DNA of 64,000 bases from Ascidia mentula. Its lineage: Eukaryota; Chordata; Ascidiacea; Phlebobranchia; Ascidiidae. The stretch lies in contig OX387205.1 in the NCBI GenBank assembly GCA_947561715.1, positions 12,033,001-12,097,000 of the forward strand, read 5' to 3'. Of this stretch, positions 45,501-59,922 are shown piece after piece. Under the pieces are notes generated by a model. It was not told where the DNA came from and made no database searches. It saw only the letters and a list, made by a program, of their open reading frames with translations. Within the stretch, counting starts at the first letter, position 1. Each line of letters opens with the position of its first letter. The translations under genes were made by a program, and so were the position numbers.

Positions 45501-48500
45501 GGAACGCTGGTGGAAAATGCGTTTTTGTGACAGCCTAAAAAACTGTTTTCCTGCATTTGTTTTTTTCCAACGTAAGCTATGGCAGCTGGGACATTCCTGT
45601 TGGTTGGTTGTTTTATCTGCCGTGGTTGGTTGTTTATAAGGCGACAATGTGTTTTAACGAATTTTGCCAACGCAATTCCGAAATCACGGGTTAATAAGAT
45701 TGCACTAACGTTACCCTGTTGACGAAGCAGATCTGTGTATGTTTCGTTGCCGCTTCTTTGTGTGGAAAAACGATTACCGATTCCGATTATTAGCTGACCA
45801 ATCAGAGCGCGGTTCGCGTGTGCGCCACGTCAGGGAAAAACCGGAACACCCTTAAACGGAATTTTCCCGAAGTAGAGCTGATGGTGCTTTGATGGCATTG
45901 TAGCGTCAGCTTAGCCAAAAAAGTAATTCCGGAAACCGATCGACAGGGAGTTGATAAAGTGATAAACTAAGCTCCTCGCCCCACAATTAAACCGAATCAC
46001 TTTGAAGTTATTTTTAAACCCAGGATGCGTATTATTTGCTTGCGAGATATTGGAAATTTTTCTTTCAAAAAAAATTAAAAGATTGAAAGGTTGGAATTTC
46101 AAACGCCATACGAAAGTGGATAATAGCCATATCCGTATATATATTAAAGCCTATATACGTAAACTGACATTTGACGCAATTGAAAAGCATTGCGGCTGGG
46201 TTTACCTAGACACGCGGTGTAAGTTGCACGTAGATTATAAATCGCTATGCACACACACACTTTGCCAGTACAACGCCACCGTTTGAGTTGGACCAAAAAT
46301 TGTCCCTTCGCCAACTCTTCGTGCCTTTACGCAGGGGCGTGTACGTCGTTTGGCTCCCTGTTTCCCACTAGAAGGCAGGCAGGGCGCCTCTTCCATCATA
46401 TCCTGATTACCACGCGCACGATCCCCCGCAATCGATCTTGTCTCGTTTTTTTCCATCGTCGTTTCCTCCGCAGTTAACGTGAACGCACTGCATAGACACC
46501 CCATGCCCACTGTTTACATAAACTCGCGGCCAGCCGCTGATTATGATTATGCGACGCCCCGCGTGGACAGATTTCAATTGTGTCTCGATTGTTTCAACGC
46601 GCCACAGCCCATAAGCATTGTCAGCACCTGGCCAGCGCTGACCACTTGTAAGGGGACGAGTTGGAATGGTACAAGTTTTTTGGCTATGAAAAGGTAGCTT
46701 TAAATTGTGGCATCGCAGGGCGTGGCAATGTGGCTGGAAGGACGAGAATAAACATCTTCTATTTTCTCATATACCTCAAGAGGCTGCCCAGATTACAGCG
46801 AGTTTCGGATAGGCGGAAGGAATTTGCATAAAATTGTTAGAAGGAAAAATGAAAAGGGATTTGTTTTGCTTGAAAAGCTTATAGTTAGATGCTACGCATA
46901 TTGTTTATCTATTTGACGCTTTGAGTCGCGATTTTAGTTATACGTATGCAAAAAAGAACGATTACTATTTTCTTAGTTCTTAAACATCAAAGGGACGTTT
47001 TTTTTTCATTTCTGCGATGTCGCTTTAGATAGTTCCAATTAATACGATAATGACGCCCGATTTTTTGCGGACAGAATTTACACCCATTGTTATTAAAGCA
47101 TCCACCACAAGTATAAACAAATGGTGTTTCGTGGTTGTTTCGTTGAATCGTGTAGTCCCAGCACAAGAATCTATTTACAACAAACCCATGCGAAACTCGC
47201 GTTGATGACATAACTAGAAACCACCATCGGGAGAGTTGTTGCCCGACGTACCCAGAAATCGGTTCTTATACAGTAAGCTATTACATAACGTTTTTATCTC
47301 AAAACAAAATTACATATGGGTGCGCCCGCGTTGCCTTAACCTAAACTTCCCGCATGCAACTGCATGTACCAGGCCAAACCAAACGGCATATCCTTTTACC
47401 ACGTCGAAGGTGATCTTACTCGCTGGCGGAACGGGCCTGTGGATGTTTCTAAGTTCACAACAAACAATGTTGGTCCCGCTGGCCGCTCATCCGGGATGTC
47501 GGGTTGTTGCGCTATGGACTCGCCGTTCGATCGCTGGGTGTGTGCTTTACTCACTACGGTGATGATGCCTTCTGCGCACGCACTGTAGTGTGGCTTCCAG
47601 ACTTCATTTATTTAGACAGTAGTCGAAAATGACTTAAGTTGTGTAACCGACGTGAGAATTTATTGCCAAATGTTGACACTTTATTTCCGGTAACGCAAAA
47701 GCATTGATTTTGTAACGTGTCGGAAATTTTTTGTAAATGTTTTCGTTGAGCGACAAACGCATAAGAACCAAACCCAAAAAAATAACATTAATTTAAAGTT
47801 TTTGGGTGTCTCGTCAACTTAAATAAGATTGCAGTGTGCGGCGAAGAAAAAGTTTGTGAAACACTGAAATGTCCGCATAGCTTGACGTGCGATTGTCGGT
47901 TCACCGAAATGTCATTCCCCTTTGGCACTTGGATCACTAGTGGGAATTCGTGGAGGAAAAGGCGGCCTTCTAGGAATGTGCGCTTGAAGCGTGGTCGATA
48001 CCGGCACGCATTTCGTCTGTAAAACCATTCTTGAGCCAGACAACTGGGGACAGAATGGGCCTTCCGGGCTCCAGCCCAAAACATTGGGCTCTTTTCCATC
48101 TCTTCTCACGACATTGGCTTGATTGTGTTCGTTTGGAAAACGTGCAATTCGGACGTGAGTACCTCGAAAAATAGTACTGACGACTTAAGTGAGAAAATAA
48201 AACATTCAATGCTTATATAATACAGTGTAGCCAATGTATCCGTTATCCCGTTTCGTGCAGATACATTGCAGCCGTACGAATATAGGCGTTTTTGTCCGAT
48301 GACCAAATGTTCGCATGATAACAATAATTGTCTGTTTCGTCAACAAACCTCCATTCTTCACGTAAAATGCAACAGGAAAACATAGCGTCGTTCGAACGCA
48401 GCTCTGCTTCGTCACTCAAAAGCGACGCGCAACGAAACGAACAACAATCGTTCATGAGTGGTTTTGTGGCGTTTTGTTGTGCAAAAACCGCCTTTCGTGC

Positions 48501-50219
48501 ATCCGTGCAGTGTCCAGACAGGCAAGCCTGCAATGCCGCGTTCTCAGAGGGCAACAATGCTTTGCCTGTAGAAGTTCAAAACTCCTTTCGATGAATATTA
48601 GGGGCCCTGAAGTGTACTTTCGGAGACCTATTTATTGCACAAGACATTGGGCCAGTTAGAAAGGCGGTTTGTGTCGCCACAGGAAAAGAATTATTCTTGT
48701 GCAGTTGCGGGGAAATGATAGTATAACAATATTTGCGTTGTAAATGAACCAAATGTACTGATTTACTAACAACGTCACTGTGAGCATATGACAACGCAGC
48801 CCTAAAAGGGATAAGCTGCCTTATAAAGCAGTGAATAGTATCCGCAGCTTATACTTTCGTATGTTAAATACTCGCATTATGCATATGCTCGTTAAAACGT
48901 ATGAAGCGGTCATTACGAGTGTATATGCGCTGTGCTGCAGAAATACGATCGTTTGCCAACAGAAAAACGTTCTTTCCTTCCGTTGCGAAGTGTTTCGGGC
49001 ATGCAACAGTTTGGAAATGCGCAATAATGTGCTCTGTGCCGCTCAGGATAAAGCAGCAATTTGCGGTCGTTATATTTGCTCTATGGGTGTGTTTTGCCTC
49101 ACATAGAGTACCAAGTGTATTATCCTCAGTGGTGATGTTTGATGACCTTGTTAGAGTGTGTTTGTCGGGAACTTGTAAATGAAACAGGTGTTTCTGAGGC
49201 AAGTGAAATTTTCAGGGAAGAGCAGATGTTGCTTACTTTCTTATCTTAGAAAAATATGCCTATCATAAAACACAGAATTAAGTATTATATCGCATGAAAT
49301 GTGTTTGTGGTTGAAGGGCAGCCCTGTTTAAATTGTTTTTGTAATTGTTAATTGGATTCATCAAAAATACCCTGTGTTTTGTTACATTTCACCTCTGAAA
49401 AAACAGCTATTGTAACCGTTTTGTCCTTGATGTAGTCTGTTGCAGCGGGTTTCTTTCATTCCTAGCGAACGATTCCCATGTTGGTGCTCTTTCAAAAGCC
49501 GGAGGGCGTGTTGTCCACCAATTCCCATGCATTTTACCACGTCGCCACGCCAACTGCGGGCGTGTCAGGCACCGCAGCAGCAGTTGGGAACATGGGACAA
49601 GAGTAGGGCTCGTGTGCAATTACAGAAGTCCCATAGTGCAGGTGCAAAAGGCGAGACGCGCTCCGCGACTACCCTCCGGCAATTCGTTGTTCGTCTTTCG
49701 CAATTTGCACAAGGAATTCGTTGGGTTTCCAGCTCTAGCGGTTTGCGGTGTGTCTCTTAGTAGGAAATTTCAATCTGGTGATTCAGTTTCATAACAATTT
49801 GTGTCGCTCATACGTGGGTGTCGTGTTTTTCGTCAGGTTCATACTACAGACTTGGATTGGGCATATGATGTGCAGTGTCATGAGAAAGAAATAAGAGTAG
49901 AGTATATATAAGTAGCTTCACATGTAAGCGTTTTCACTTATTTGAGGATGTGTTTAACTATTTTCGTTTCTCATTGTTTAGAATATTTCTATTAGTTGTA
50001 GGTATAGTAGGTTATTATTGTTTTTGTAATGTTCCACATTGGTGTTTGAAAAGGAAGTTGGATACATATATAAACTGGAAAGTAAGAAAACAGTTGCACG
50101 CATTGAAAGTATTCAATAGTTTACTAATCTGACATTTACAACAAAATGCCATGTTTCAATTAACTAACATACAAAAGTAGGCATTTTTGTTACAGTCTAG
50201 CAGTTAACGGAAAATCAAA
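42541..50219. other. Long upstream flank of the Ikaros-type gene
   Basis: No supported coding exon in about 7.7 kb. A GC-richer block is at 42.75-43.1 kb. Non-coding first exons and regulatory DNA of the gene at 50.2 kb are the most likely content, because that gene's first coding exon is preceded by a splice acceptor (TTGTTACAG at 50187-50195). Confidence 0.4.
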
Positions 50220-53200
50220 ATGGCGCTTAGCGCCAAGAGCCGTGCACCCGCAAATCTCTTTAAAAAAACGTGCCTTCTAAAGTATCGAACGCGGCCATTG
50301 TTAGGCATTGTTACTAGTAAGAAATGGCATTATGGCGAAACAATGGTCCTGTGTCTTATGTTGACAGAAGCCGGTGTGATGCCTGCGGCTAGCATGGAGG
50401 CAAGCAATCCTACAGATCCAAATGATGTCAATTCCGACTCCGCACCTCACGACACGTCACTGTCCAATGACCTAGACGCCTGGAAGGGCCCTGACAGCGA
50501 GGTGACGTCACCGCCTCGTGACACGCCGAACGCAGAAAGTAAGAAATTGTGAAAAAAATTAAGATGTCTTTAAAGAATTGCCGTGCTCCACAATTTGCTA
50601 TTGGGATTTACCGTGTGAAGGTGCAAACACAATTTCTATATTTTATTTTGCTTGTGCCGAGCAGGCGTTGCGAGTTACTTGTAATCGAAGGGGATATGTT
50701 ACTGTTTAGTGGTGCCAACTGTTACGTTCAAAAGTAAGATTTTTAAACGCGTATCTGGTTACTCGTCCCGTTTCTTTTCTTGAGATTAAATTTACGAGAA
50801 ATAAAAATCTTGCTACGTTGCGGTTTAAAGGTAAGCGACAAAAACTTAGCTTTTTGTCAGAATTGATTCAGGGTTTTCATCACGACCAACTGTTTGGCAT
50901 TGGCATTTATTAACGACTTTAAATGCCCGACCAATTTTTTACTTGTAGTGCGTCATGCAGTTCGTCCGCTCAATCGCGTTGCATGGAACGCATGCGGCGG
51001 CGAGCGCTGTTTTCGTGTATGATCGATAGCAAGTATCCGCTGTTCTATTGCTCGCATGGAAGTGCTCGCAGATCTAATCGATCACTGTAGACTGGTAGCG
51101 CAACTCCGTATTACAAAGGGCGGATAGCTGACTGAAGGTCGCTCGTTCTTGGAATCGACATTTTGTGATTTATTCGCGAACAACGACATGAACGCTCGCG
51201 TTAGACGCCAAACTAGGAACGTTAAAGTCGAGAAGAATGATCGGAACCGACTCCCAGCCCCTCTCTCTCGCAATCTCTGCCTAATTAAACCAACATGTTA
51301 CAAATTGATTGCCTGTCTGTTGGGATAACTTAACCGATAATGGAAACGCCAATAACCTCTGCTTGGCATCTATCGCCTATTATTATTCCGAACGCCCTCG
51401 TTTAAGAAGAACTGTAACGACATCAGCCACGCGTTCTAATAGAGATTGGATTACTTTTGGGTCATGACTTGACAGTCGAGTTTGACTGTTTTTCATCCAT
51501 AAAAAATGTAGCTGCCAGCGAGAGAAGCTCAATATTATAAATCTCTTCGTTGACATATAAATAACAGGGATAAATCCCCTTCAATCTGTTTGTTTCCAAA
51601 TGAAAATAAATAACACGTCATGTCCAAGAATCACACAAAGCTACATAACAAAACACAAAAGTCCCTGAATTATGAAAAAAACCTAATGTTCTATTTCTTC
51701 CAAGGCGATGAACAGCAGGATTGTAAACAAGAGCAAGGGAGCCCCACATCCGAACAAACAGACCGCACTTCTGCCCCACGTTTCACCCAGTCACCAACAA
51801 TGGGATCGCCAAGCAACCTAAACCGGTCCCTTCAAACCGCCAGCCCTTCACAACTCTCAGCAGGTGAGAGGGCATTTAGCAACTTGCACATAGGTACTAT
51901 TTATACCGTGTTATTAAAAGAGTGCGGTATCTGATACAAAGACATGTTCCTTTTTACAGATTTCGTGTGGTATAGGTTTAGAAAACTGCTTGCCCAACGC
52001 AGTCCAATAAGCGATTAGGAACGCGATAGACCTATGTTCCCTAAACACTTTGGCATCAACAAAATGACAACACGCAACAAAAAACAGGCTTTTGCTTTTA
52101 CGTAAACACGCCAAAAAACGCGCCGGAACTTCATCACTAATACGTATTTGTGGAGGACTCTGGCTGTTTAGGACGAGCTCCCCTATGTTATGATGTCGCA
52201 ATTTTAGCTTCAAAACACGAAGGGAAGTTGTTGCTTGGATTAAGCGAACTTCCGCTCGTTCGACGCTCATCCATTGCAAGTGACGTCATCCAAAATTCCG
52301 CCCGCACAATAACAATACCTCTGCGGTACTCCAAAGTGAGAGGCTTAAAAGTTGTCCGCTGTGAAGTCATCGCAATTAATTTGGCGGCAAACTTGACCGA
52401 TTGTCTGCGTAGTTGGGTGGTTTGCTGACGCAGGGGTGGCGCAAACTGACTGGTAAAGTGTGGTAACATCTTGTTTAAGAAAAATAAATTCGCAGACAGT
52501 TCAGCGTCGTAAGTGCTTTTAACACAAAACTTCAAAGACAACATTGGTTTCGTAATAATGGCCTTTGATGGTAGCGCAATTTCTGTAGACATTTTCTCGG
52601 CTATTGGAGCTTTAGACTTTTTTGGAAAAAGAGCGTCCCAATCTATGATGTAATATATATAATATAGTTTATTATTAGACTTTTCTGATCACCTGTACCT
52701 ATATAGGTGGTTCGAAAATAACACAAAAACCTTCGAACCAGATAATTGCGGCAGGTAATTCCAGTTTGTCCCGTTACGACGAACCCCGCTTTTCTCGTGC
52801 CTTCGTGTATCGTCATGCAGAAAAACAACCATACCGGGAAATTCATTGTCCGTCCTTAATCTCAACTCAACAACATCTATTCGAACTCGGGCGGCACAGA
52901 AATTCCACCAAAACAGGCACTGACGCGTCACCTGATGCTATAGTTGCACCGCGGCCGCAGACTTAAATCCACGTGTAAAGAGAATGGAGGGAGAGCACCT
53001 GATTTTTGAGTATTGAGAATTTTCTCCAGTTGTAAGATCGTGAAATCATCGAAAGACGCCTGATAATTTCACGTACAATTCTCCCCGCCGCGTAATGTTG
53101 CAACACAATGCTTACGATAAATATACAAATATGTATAGATCGAATGTTGGATCTAACTTTCCGTTTTCGGTATGGTCTCGAATTTTCTGTCAATATTTTT

Positions 53201-56200
53201 AATTGTCGTTGACTGTGGCATTTCAAAACAAGGATGCAGGAATATTAATTTCTTGTCAGAAAAGCAGTTTGCTGCTGAACGCAACTTCTCACAGTCAATC
53301 CAACAGTAACCTAGGGGTATTTACACATTTTGTGTATAAATACATTGCAAATTAGGTAAAGTTGTAAGGATTGGCTTTCTTTCCAGTATGCTTAATAGCA
53401 AATGTGTCAACTCACGTACGGACTATGCAGTTTTTACACAACTTTTAACAAAGCAGCCACATATACAACCATTGGTACAATCCAGCAGCCAGGGAAATGC
53501 TCAGTAACTGGGACTTCATGTTAGTGAACCCGAACGTTGGCGCTGGCCGTCGGCGTCCTGTGCAGCAGTTTTGTCACTGTTTACGCTAAAGCGATGAGTT
53601 AAGGGAAGTCTTCCTACCCTAGCGCTGTGCCTTAATTAATTTGGGCTCTGCCTCGCTTTGTCGTCAGCCCAGTTTCTGGAAGAGGGCAGGAATGTTTATG
53701 TTTCGTACGTTAACTCACGGGAAATCGGCTTCACGCCTCAAGCAAGGGTTTGCAGTGTTGTTTTGCTTGCTCTTTTTGCGGACGCGGTTGATGCTTTTTT
53801 ATGGCGTTTGTGAGTCGGTTTGTGCTGCCCATTATTTTTGTTGGGATATATTTAATTTGTTAAACCACTGTACCAAATGATCACTCACGCTCAGCTGTCA
53901 AACTTTACGTATTTGTGTGCCATCAAAAAAGCGCACATTGGCTAGGCGCCCAATGACTAACCAATGAAAACAGTTTCCAACCTGTCAGCAGAGTTTGGCC
54001 GGCGGCGCACAATGGTCGCAATGTATGTGATTCACCCTTCCTAACATTATATTCGCCCCGCTGCTGTTCCGGACTATTGGCGAGTTTATAACGTGTGCAA
54101 AGTCCTCCAATGTTGTTGTGAATTAATCAATCAACCAATCAACCTGTTTGGTCAACTAGGTGTATAACATGTACGTAGAACCAAGCTTTTAGCGTGCACA
54201 ACTCATTTATTTTCAAAACAATCTTTTTTTTTTAGTGGAAGCGAAAACGTTTTGACACCATTGCCTTAAACAAAGCTTGAAAATCAGATCACCTGGTCAT
54301 ATCGGAACTCGCGTGAAATGAACCAAAACGTTTTTTTCATCATGACTATGGCATGAACACATTCAAAATATGACACATAAATAATGAAATTTGCCTTGAT
54401 TTATTTTTCTATGTGGTTTTCCAGTATCTTTATGTTTTCCCATTTTGTTCGTTTTAATATCCAGCGCGCTTTTATGAATATTCAATTATTCAGTTACTAA
54501 AAATAGATTAGGCATTAGTGTCCTATACTTCTTGTATTAAACGCAATAAAACTGCAGCTTGCTACGTGGCAAGTTTCAATTGAGGCACCTGGAAGTAAAG
54601 GGCCTCGCGGGTTCAAAGTTGCTCGTCGGTGTTCGCACAAATCCAGGATTAACCCATGTCCTTTCTGTTCTCGTACAGGCTCGGCGACAAGCACAGGCAC
54701 TTCTGAGTCGAAATCGCAAGCTAGGAACCTTAATCTGATCACTTGTGAGGAATGCGGCTTGATTTGTGCTGGCCAGAGTCATTATCAGGTCCACATCAGG
54801 TCGCACACTGGTAGGTTCCAAAGTTGCATTTCCTTACCACGTTTATTACGATTAAGATTGGGAACTGCTACATAATTATGGCTAAATAATTTAAATACAA
54901 AAGGAAAAGTGTTCTTTCATTTATAATTAATGGCGCTTAATGCATATATACATTTTTTAGATAGAAGTATTCAATGTTAAATGCCAAAAATTAGGCACAA
55001 TTTAAAACTCTGCAAGATTCCATTTGAATAGGAAACTGATCATGCATTTTGTTTCATACAATTACGACCCAATGTTGCATAGTGTTGCTTTATGTTCACA
55101 CTACACTATGCAAAAAAACAGCCTTGTCAAACGTTTAAAGTCAAATGGCTATTTCAGGCGAGCGCCCATTCAAATGCAACATCTGCGGCGTGGCGTTCAC
55201 CCAGAAGGGAAACCTCCGGAGACACTACAAGATTCACTCTGAAGAGAAACCGTACCAATGTCCCGTGTGTTCGTACAGGTGCCGTCGAAGGGACGCGTTG
55301 AACGGCCACATGAGAATCCATTCAGGTTCGTTTATATCTAGGCCTAATTTAAACAGGGCAATAAACAGTCCGTCTGTTTAATCGGTAACTTGCTTTCTGA
55401 AACCAATCTTGAATTGGCAATGGAAAGAAATGTTAGTATTGTTTTAAAACATCAATTGATAGAATAAATTTTGACGTAAACGTAAAAGCATTATTTGTCG
55501 ATACCCAAAAAGAACTATTCTCAGCCAAACAGGTATTGCGTTTGCAACATTTAACTTGATATATAGCGTTTATCCATTTAACAGTAGATTTCAAAAGGTC
55601 AACTGCTTCGAAAACGACTGTAGCAAACCAATAAGCACGTGTAAGACCCAAATTAAGTAGAAAACAACGTGGCTTCACATGAGGCGCTCTTGAGTGCGTA
55701 ATTGGACCATATCTCACTGTAGCTTGGTCCATATTGTAGCATTGTAATGTGGACATTTATTTTCGCGTTTTAGACGTTCGTCCATACCGGTGCGTTTATT
55801 GTGCAAGAAGCTACAAGTCTCGGCAATCGCTGAAAGAGCATGAGTATCAATGTCCATACAAGAATGACCCTGTTTCGCAAGGTACGACGTGATAAAATGC
55901 TTATTATTTATCCAAGTCTTCTGTTAACTTAACTTGATATTTCAAGGAAGAAAAAGCCCTCATGGGTTAGATTAATTTGTTCTGGTACAATTTTGTTTAT
56001 TACCTTTTTCAGGTCAGCATTATGATGCATTTTAACAAAAACACTGCTGTTTATAAACACCTGTTGACCTTATCTTTTACGATATTATCCAACATTTTGC
56101 GCTACGCCTTGTTAAAAGTTTTAAAGTATAACTATATAGGTGCTTATAATGGGTTGCTTAGTGAGTTTAAATCGTAAAGCATCGTTCATGTCACATTGCA

Positions 56201-59200
56201 AACCGCTAATTACACAATACATTGCAATTTTTATTCCACAATGTGAAGTGTGAAATTACACACTGCAGTCCCGCATTTAACCATAAAGGCTAGTTGCAGT
56301 GCAAATTTATGTGCGGGAATTTAAAGCCCAAAGTACTTCAGTTTGAAACAGTATTAATGCGCGTGCAGGCTTAGGCTTTCGGTAAACGGGAAACAAAAGT
56401 AGGGTCTTAGCCGGTTGCTTTGATGTCATTATATGCTGCACAGCAGGAAGACAGGTCGTTAGGCGGCCAAAATCCATTTGCGACCCTGTGACCATCCTAT
56501 GTGTAGCTTTATTTAGCCTATAAGTTGTGGTCAACACACTGTGGAGTGAGCAACACTCGGTTGACATTATAAAGAGCTTTAATTAGGCTAAAGTTGCCCT
56601 ATTAATTGCCACGGTTTTGATGGCGCTCAAGTGAGGATAAATTACTTTTTGTGGATAGGAACGACGATTTATGATTTGTATCAATGACGGCAATATTGTT
56701 AGTAGAACTAATTGCAACGTTCTTTTTGCCCGCTTAACTTGCATTGTGGGTTTTGTAGCAGTATAGTGAATAAGTGTACCAATGTTATTGTTTTTGCTTG
56801 GTTGTGTCCACATTTCCTTTCTTTGGTAGTTTTACGCCGCATCTCTTCGAATCTGTGACTCCATTACTGTCAATAAGTAGATTAATTCCCGTGTACTTAC
56901 ATTAGTCACAACCGAGGCAACCACCATCGTTTTTTTAACTTATTCGATTGATCATTACACCTTAAACAGCGAGTGTAAGCTATCAATAAAAAAAAAACAC
57001 TACGGGATGGGATTAAAATATGTTCATTTACATGTTCAGGTCAACAAAGCAATTCTGCCTCGCCGGCCAAGAATACCGACAAAATATCGAACAAGCATTC
57101 TCCAATTCACTCGTCATACAGTCAGCAGGCACAGGCTTTACAGAGGATCCTTCCAGCCGTGATGCCTACAGCGTTGCAAAGTCAACAGCAACTGATGGGT
57201 TTAAGCGCTGCTACCTCCTTCATGCAACAAGGTTCTGGATCAGCGCCAAGCAGCAGCGGGAAAAGGAAAGCTTCCAACCCGCAGAAGTTTACAAGATTTC
57301 GCGAGACTCCAACTTCAACTGAGACGCCGAAGCCAACCAATCAGGGATTTATGGGAAATTCTGTTGCAAGTGCCCTGCAGTTTATGCCCTCGCTACTTAG
57401 CACCATGATGCAACAGCGTCAACTACAGGAGAACTTATCGAGACTCGATTCTGAGGTTGGTGTTTAAATTTAATTTTATGTCAGTATAAATACCGCAGAG
57501 GGCATTATCATTTATCTTTATTTATGTAACGCAGGAAAGAATGTCACCTCAACAAGATGTGGCAATCGATTTTTCGGCGAAAAGGCCCTACATTAACGGT
57601 AAACATCTGCCAAACCCTTGGCTATATAATTATTGCATGAATTTTGTTAACTGTTTCCGCCGTAAGAAACATAGAAATCTTACGCGTTGCACGCCTTCTC
57701 ATTTTTTGCCTGACCCTTGACCCTAAGTTTGCTTGTGCACTCGAGCAGCTCCCGTCGCCAACTCCAGCGAAGCGGAGGCGATACCTAGCACCACCAAGCG
57801 GCCGCGCATCGACGGCGAGTTCGTGTTGGCGACCACGGATTCGAACGATCAGCAAAACGGCCGAATTACACCGATTGAAGCCGTGAAGAGTGCATTTACC
57901 GCTTATAGCAGCGCCAAAGGTTTCATTTACGTTGCTTTCTGCATTTTTGTTGTTTTCATTATTTGGTGACGTACTTGTTTTGTTGCTAGCTGCTGAATGA
58001 ATGAGAATGTGATTGTTTTGATAAAATGTTCCTAAGATATTTGAGATAACGCAATGCTACATGTACCTATATTAGCCCTAAAAAATTAAACGAATAAGTA
58101 CCACAGTTTATCTTCTGTAAAACATGCGTCCTCTTCGTAATGTTGTTGCCAATTGCCGTGTTTTGTGCAACAAACGTTAAAATTTTTACAAACACTCCTC
58201 AATATTTCCTTCACAGATGTGGGGAGTTACCTTAGCAGCATCTATGCGAACGCAGAGTCCAACTTTCAAAACAGCAACTATGGTGAAAAGCTCTCGGGCA
58301 GCGCGAAGCGAAAGCGTCCACGCTACATGACCGAACGTGTTCCCGGCATTAGAGAAACAAGCCACGGCCTGGATATAAAGGAGGTGCGCATAGCAAAGTC
58401 TTGATACTATAAATGAGTGCAAATGAACACTGGAGACATTAGTCTCAGAGACATTGAGAGACATTAGTTAACTTTCATGTAAACAACTGATGTGTTTTAG
58501 TAACATCGTATCCCTTTACACAGTTTAAGTGGTTGAGAAGGTCTATGAATCGTTTTGTCATATTTTGTTAATTCAGTGACGTATTATCTATGTGTAAAAG
58601 CAGTCTTGTTTGTCTCTTCAGACTGAGAATGGTTATTATAATTCCAAACCATCACCTGGAAGAGGCAACCAATCAACGGTTAGAATGCCTCGTTACGTCA
58701 GCAGCCCCGGTTCGACGTCACTTGACCTTTCGACCGAGAGATTGGGCAAGAGGGAGGAACTGATGTCAGGCGTGAAGCAGGAAGGAAGCAACGCTAGATC
58801 CACGGGAAACCTGAAGATGGGAGATGCATCCCGTTCCGGCATCAGCATCTTCATGACTCCTGAAGCAGACGGAGACATCCAGGAACTGAAAGCTTACGTG
58901 TGTTCCCATTGTCACTGTCTCTTCCTCGATCACGTGATGTTTGCGATCCACGCCGGTTGCCATGGTTTCCACGAACCGCTCGAGTGCAATGTCTGCGGAT
59001 ACCGCGCGTCGGACCGTTACCAATTTCAGTCGCATTTGGCTCGCGGTGATCATCTCATGTCGAGTCTTGGCGGCGCCAGCGCGGAGTCTGACGATCCCGA
59101 CGCCGCGCTTTCGTCGAAAACAAGCGATGTGGGCGACAGAGGCGACGGGACGTCGATGGGAAGAGGAGAAGAAACCCCGCTTGCTCTAACCACGATGTCG

Positions 59201-59254
59201 AAGTCCGAAAGTCTTCTGGTGCACCGGTTTCCGACCAAGGCGATTGTGAGGTAA
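50220..59254 (+). CDS. IKZF-like: Ikaros-family zinc-finger transcription factor
   Basis: Ten coding exons: 50220-50538, 51705-51863, 54679-54810, 55158-55325, 55774-55881, 57040-57455, 57535-57598, 57749-57919, 58217-58383, 58622-59254. They join to exactly 778 codons plus TAA. The ATG has A at -3 and G at +4 and an in-frame TAA at 50205-50207, which supports this start. Fingers 1-4 (about residues 180-290) follow the Ikaros plan: [10 protein letters not shown], then TGERPF-linked [20 protein letters not shown] and a C2HC fourth finger. The C-terminal pair (about 662-712: [21 protein letters not shown] and [14 protein letters not shown]) is the Ikaros dimerisation signature. VKQE at about 619-622 fits a SUMO motif. 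It should be a nuclear DNA-binding regulator. It is longer than vertebrate Ikaros (about 519 residues in human) because of a Gln/Ser-rich middle region. Confidence 0.93.
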
Positions 59255-59905
59255 TAATTCGGTCGCCTTTGTGTTATTGTTACGTCATATTGACGCAAGT
59301 GGACAGCTTTGTTTGTATCCCTAGGACGTTTGAAGTGGGGCCATGAAAACCTTGGCCCAAAGCTCGATTGTAATTTAGCCTGATTATCCCATCATACGTT
59401 TTTACATTTGGTTCTTTTTGATCGGTACATTTGCTTTTGAACGTTTTACGCATTCAGGCATAAAACACTGATTGTGCCCCTGTAGTAGCTGGTACATTTC
59501 CGTGTTCCTTCACACCAGCCTTATTTCGCTTATTCGCAATATCCTATTATTCCAGACATTGCGTATATGCTTTGCCGTGGTAACGACGTTACCCCAGCCA
59601 CTACATTACCGCTCATGTATGTTTCAATTTACGCGTCCAGTGTTGTTAGCACTCAAACCTACCTCCGTGCACTTAAGTATCCGCGTCATTTTGTTCCGTG
59701 GAATATAACACTTTTTAGGATATGCGACCCATAGCGGACCACGCTCAACTGTTGGACATACGAGTACATTTTCAGTAAGATTTTGGAGTCGATTCTGAAG
59801 GTTCTAGAAAACAACGAAGCAAACACTCACTTTCTATCTGCCGTGTGTAGTTGTATGGTCTTAAACCTTTGTACGCTGCCCACATCTAAGGTACTAATCA
59901 CGACC

Positions 59906-59922
59906 AATAAATATGAAATAAA
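59906..59922 (+). terminator. Double polyadenylation signal after the Ikaros-type gene
   Basis: AATAAA at 59906-59911 and again at 59917-59922, about 650 bases after the stop. Likely 3' end of the transcript. Confidence 0.5.

Noticed and set aside
47236..47588. Overlapping ORFs of 108 and 74 codons
   Set aside because: Two frames are open over the same GC-rich stretch and neither has motifs or splice support.
57622..57855. Minus-strand ORF over the eighth Ikaros exon
   Set aside because: Antisense of a coding exon that is fixed by phase and by the exact total frame of the gene.
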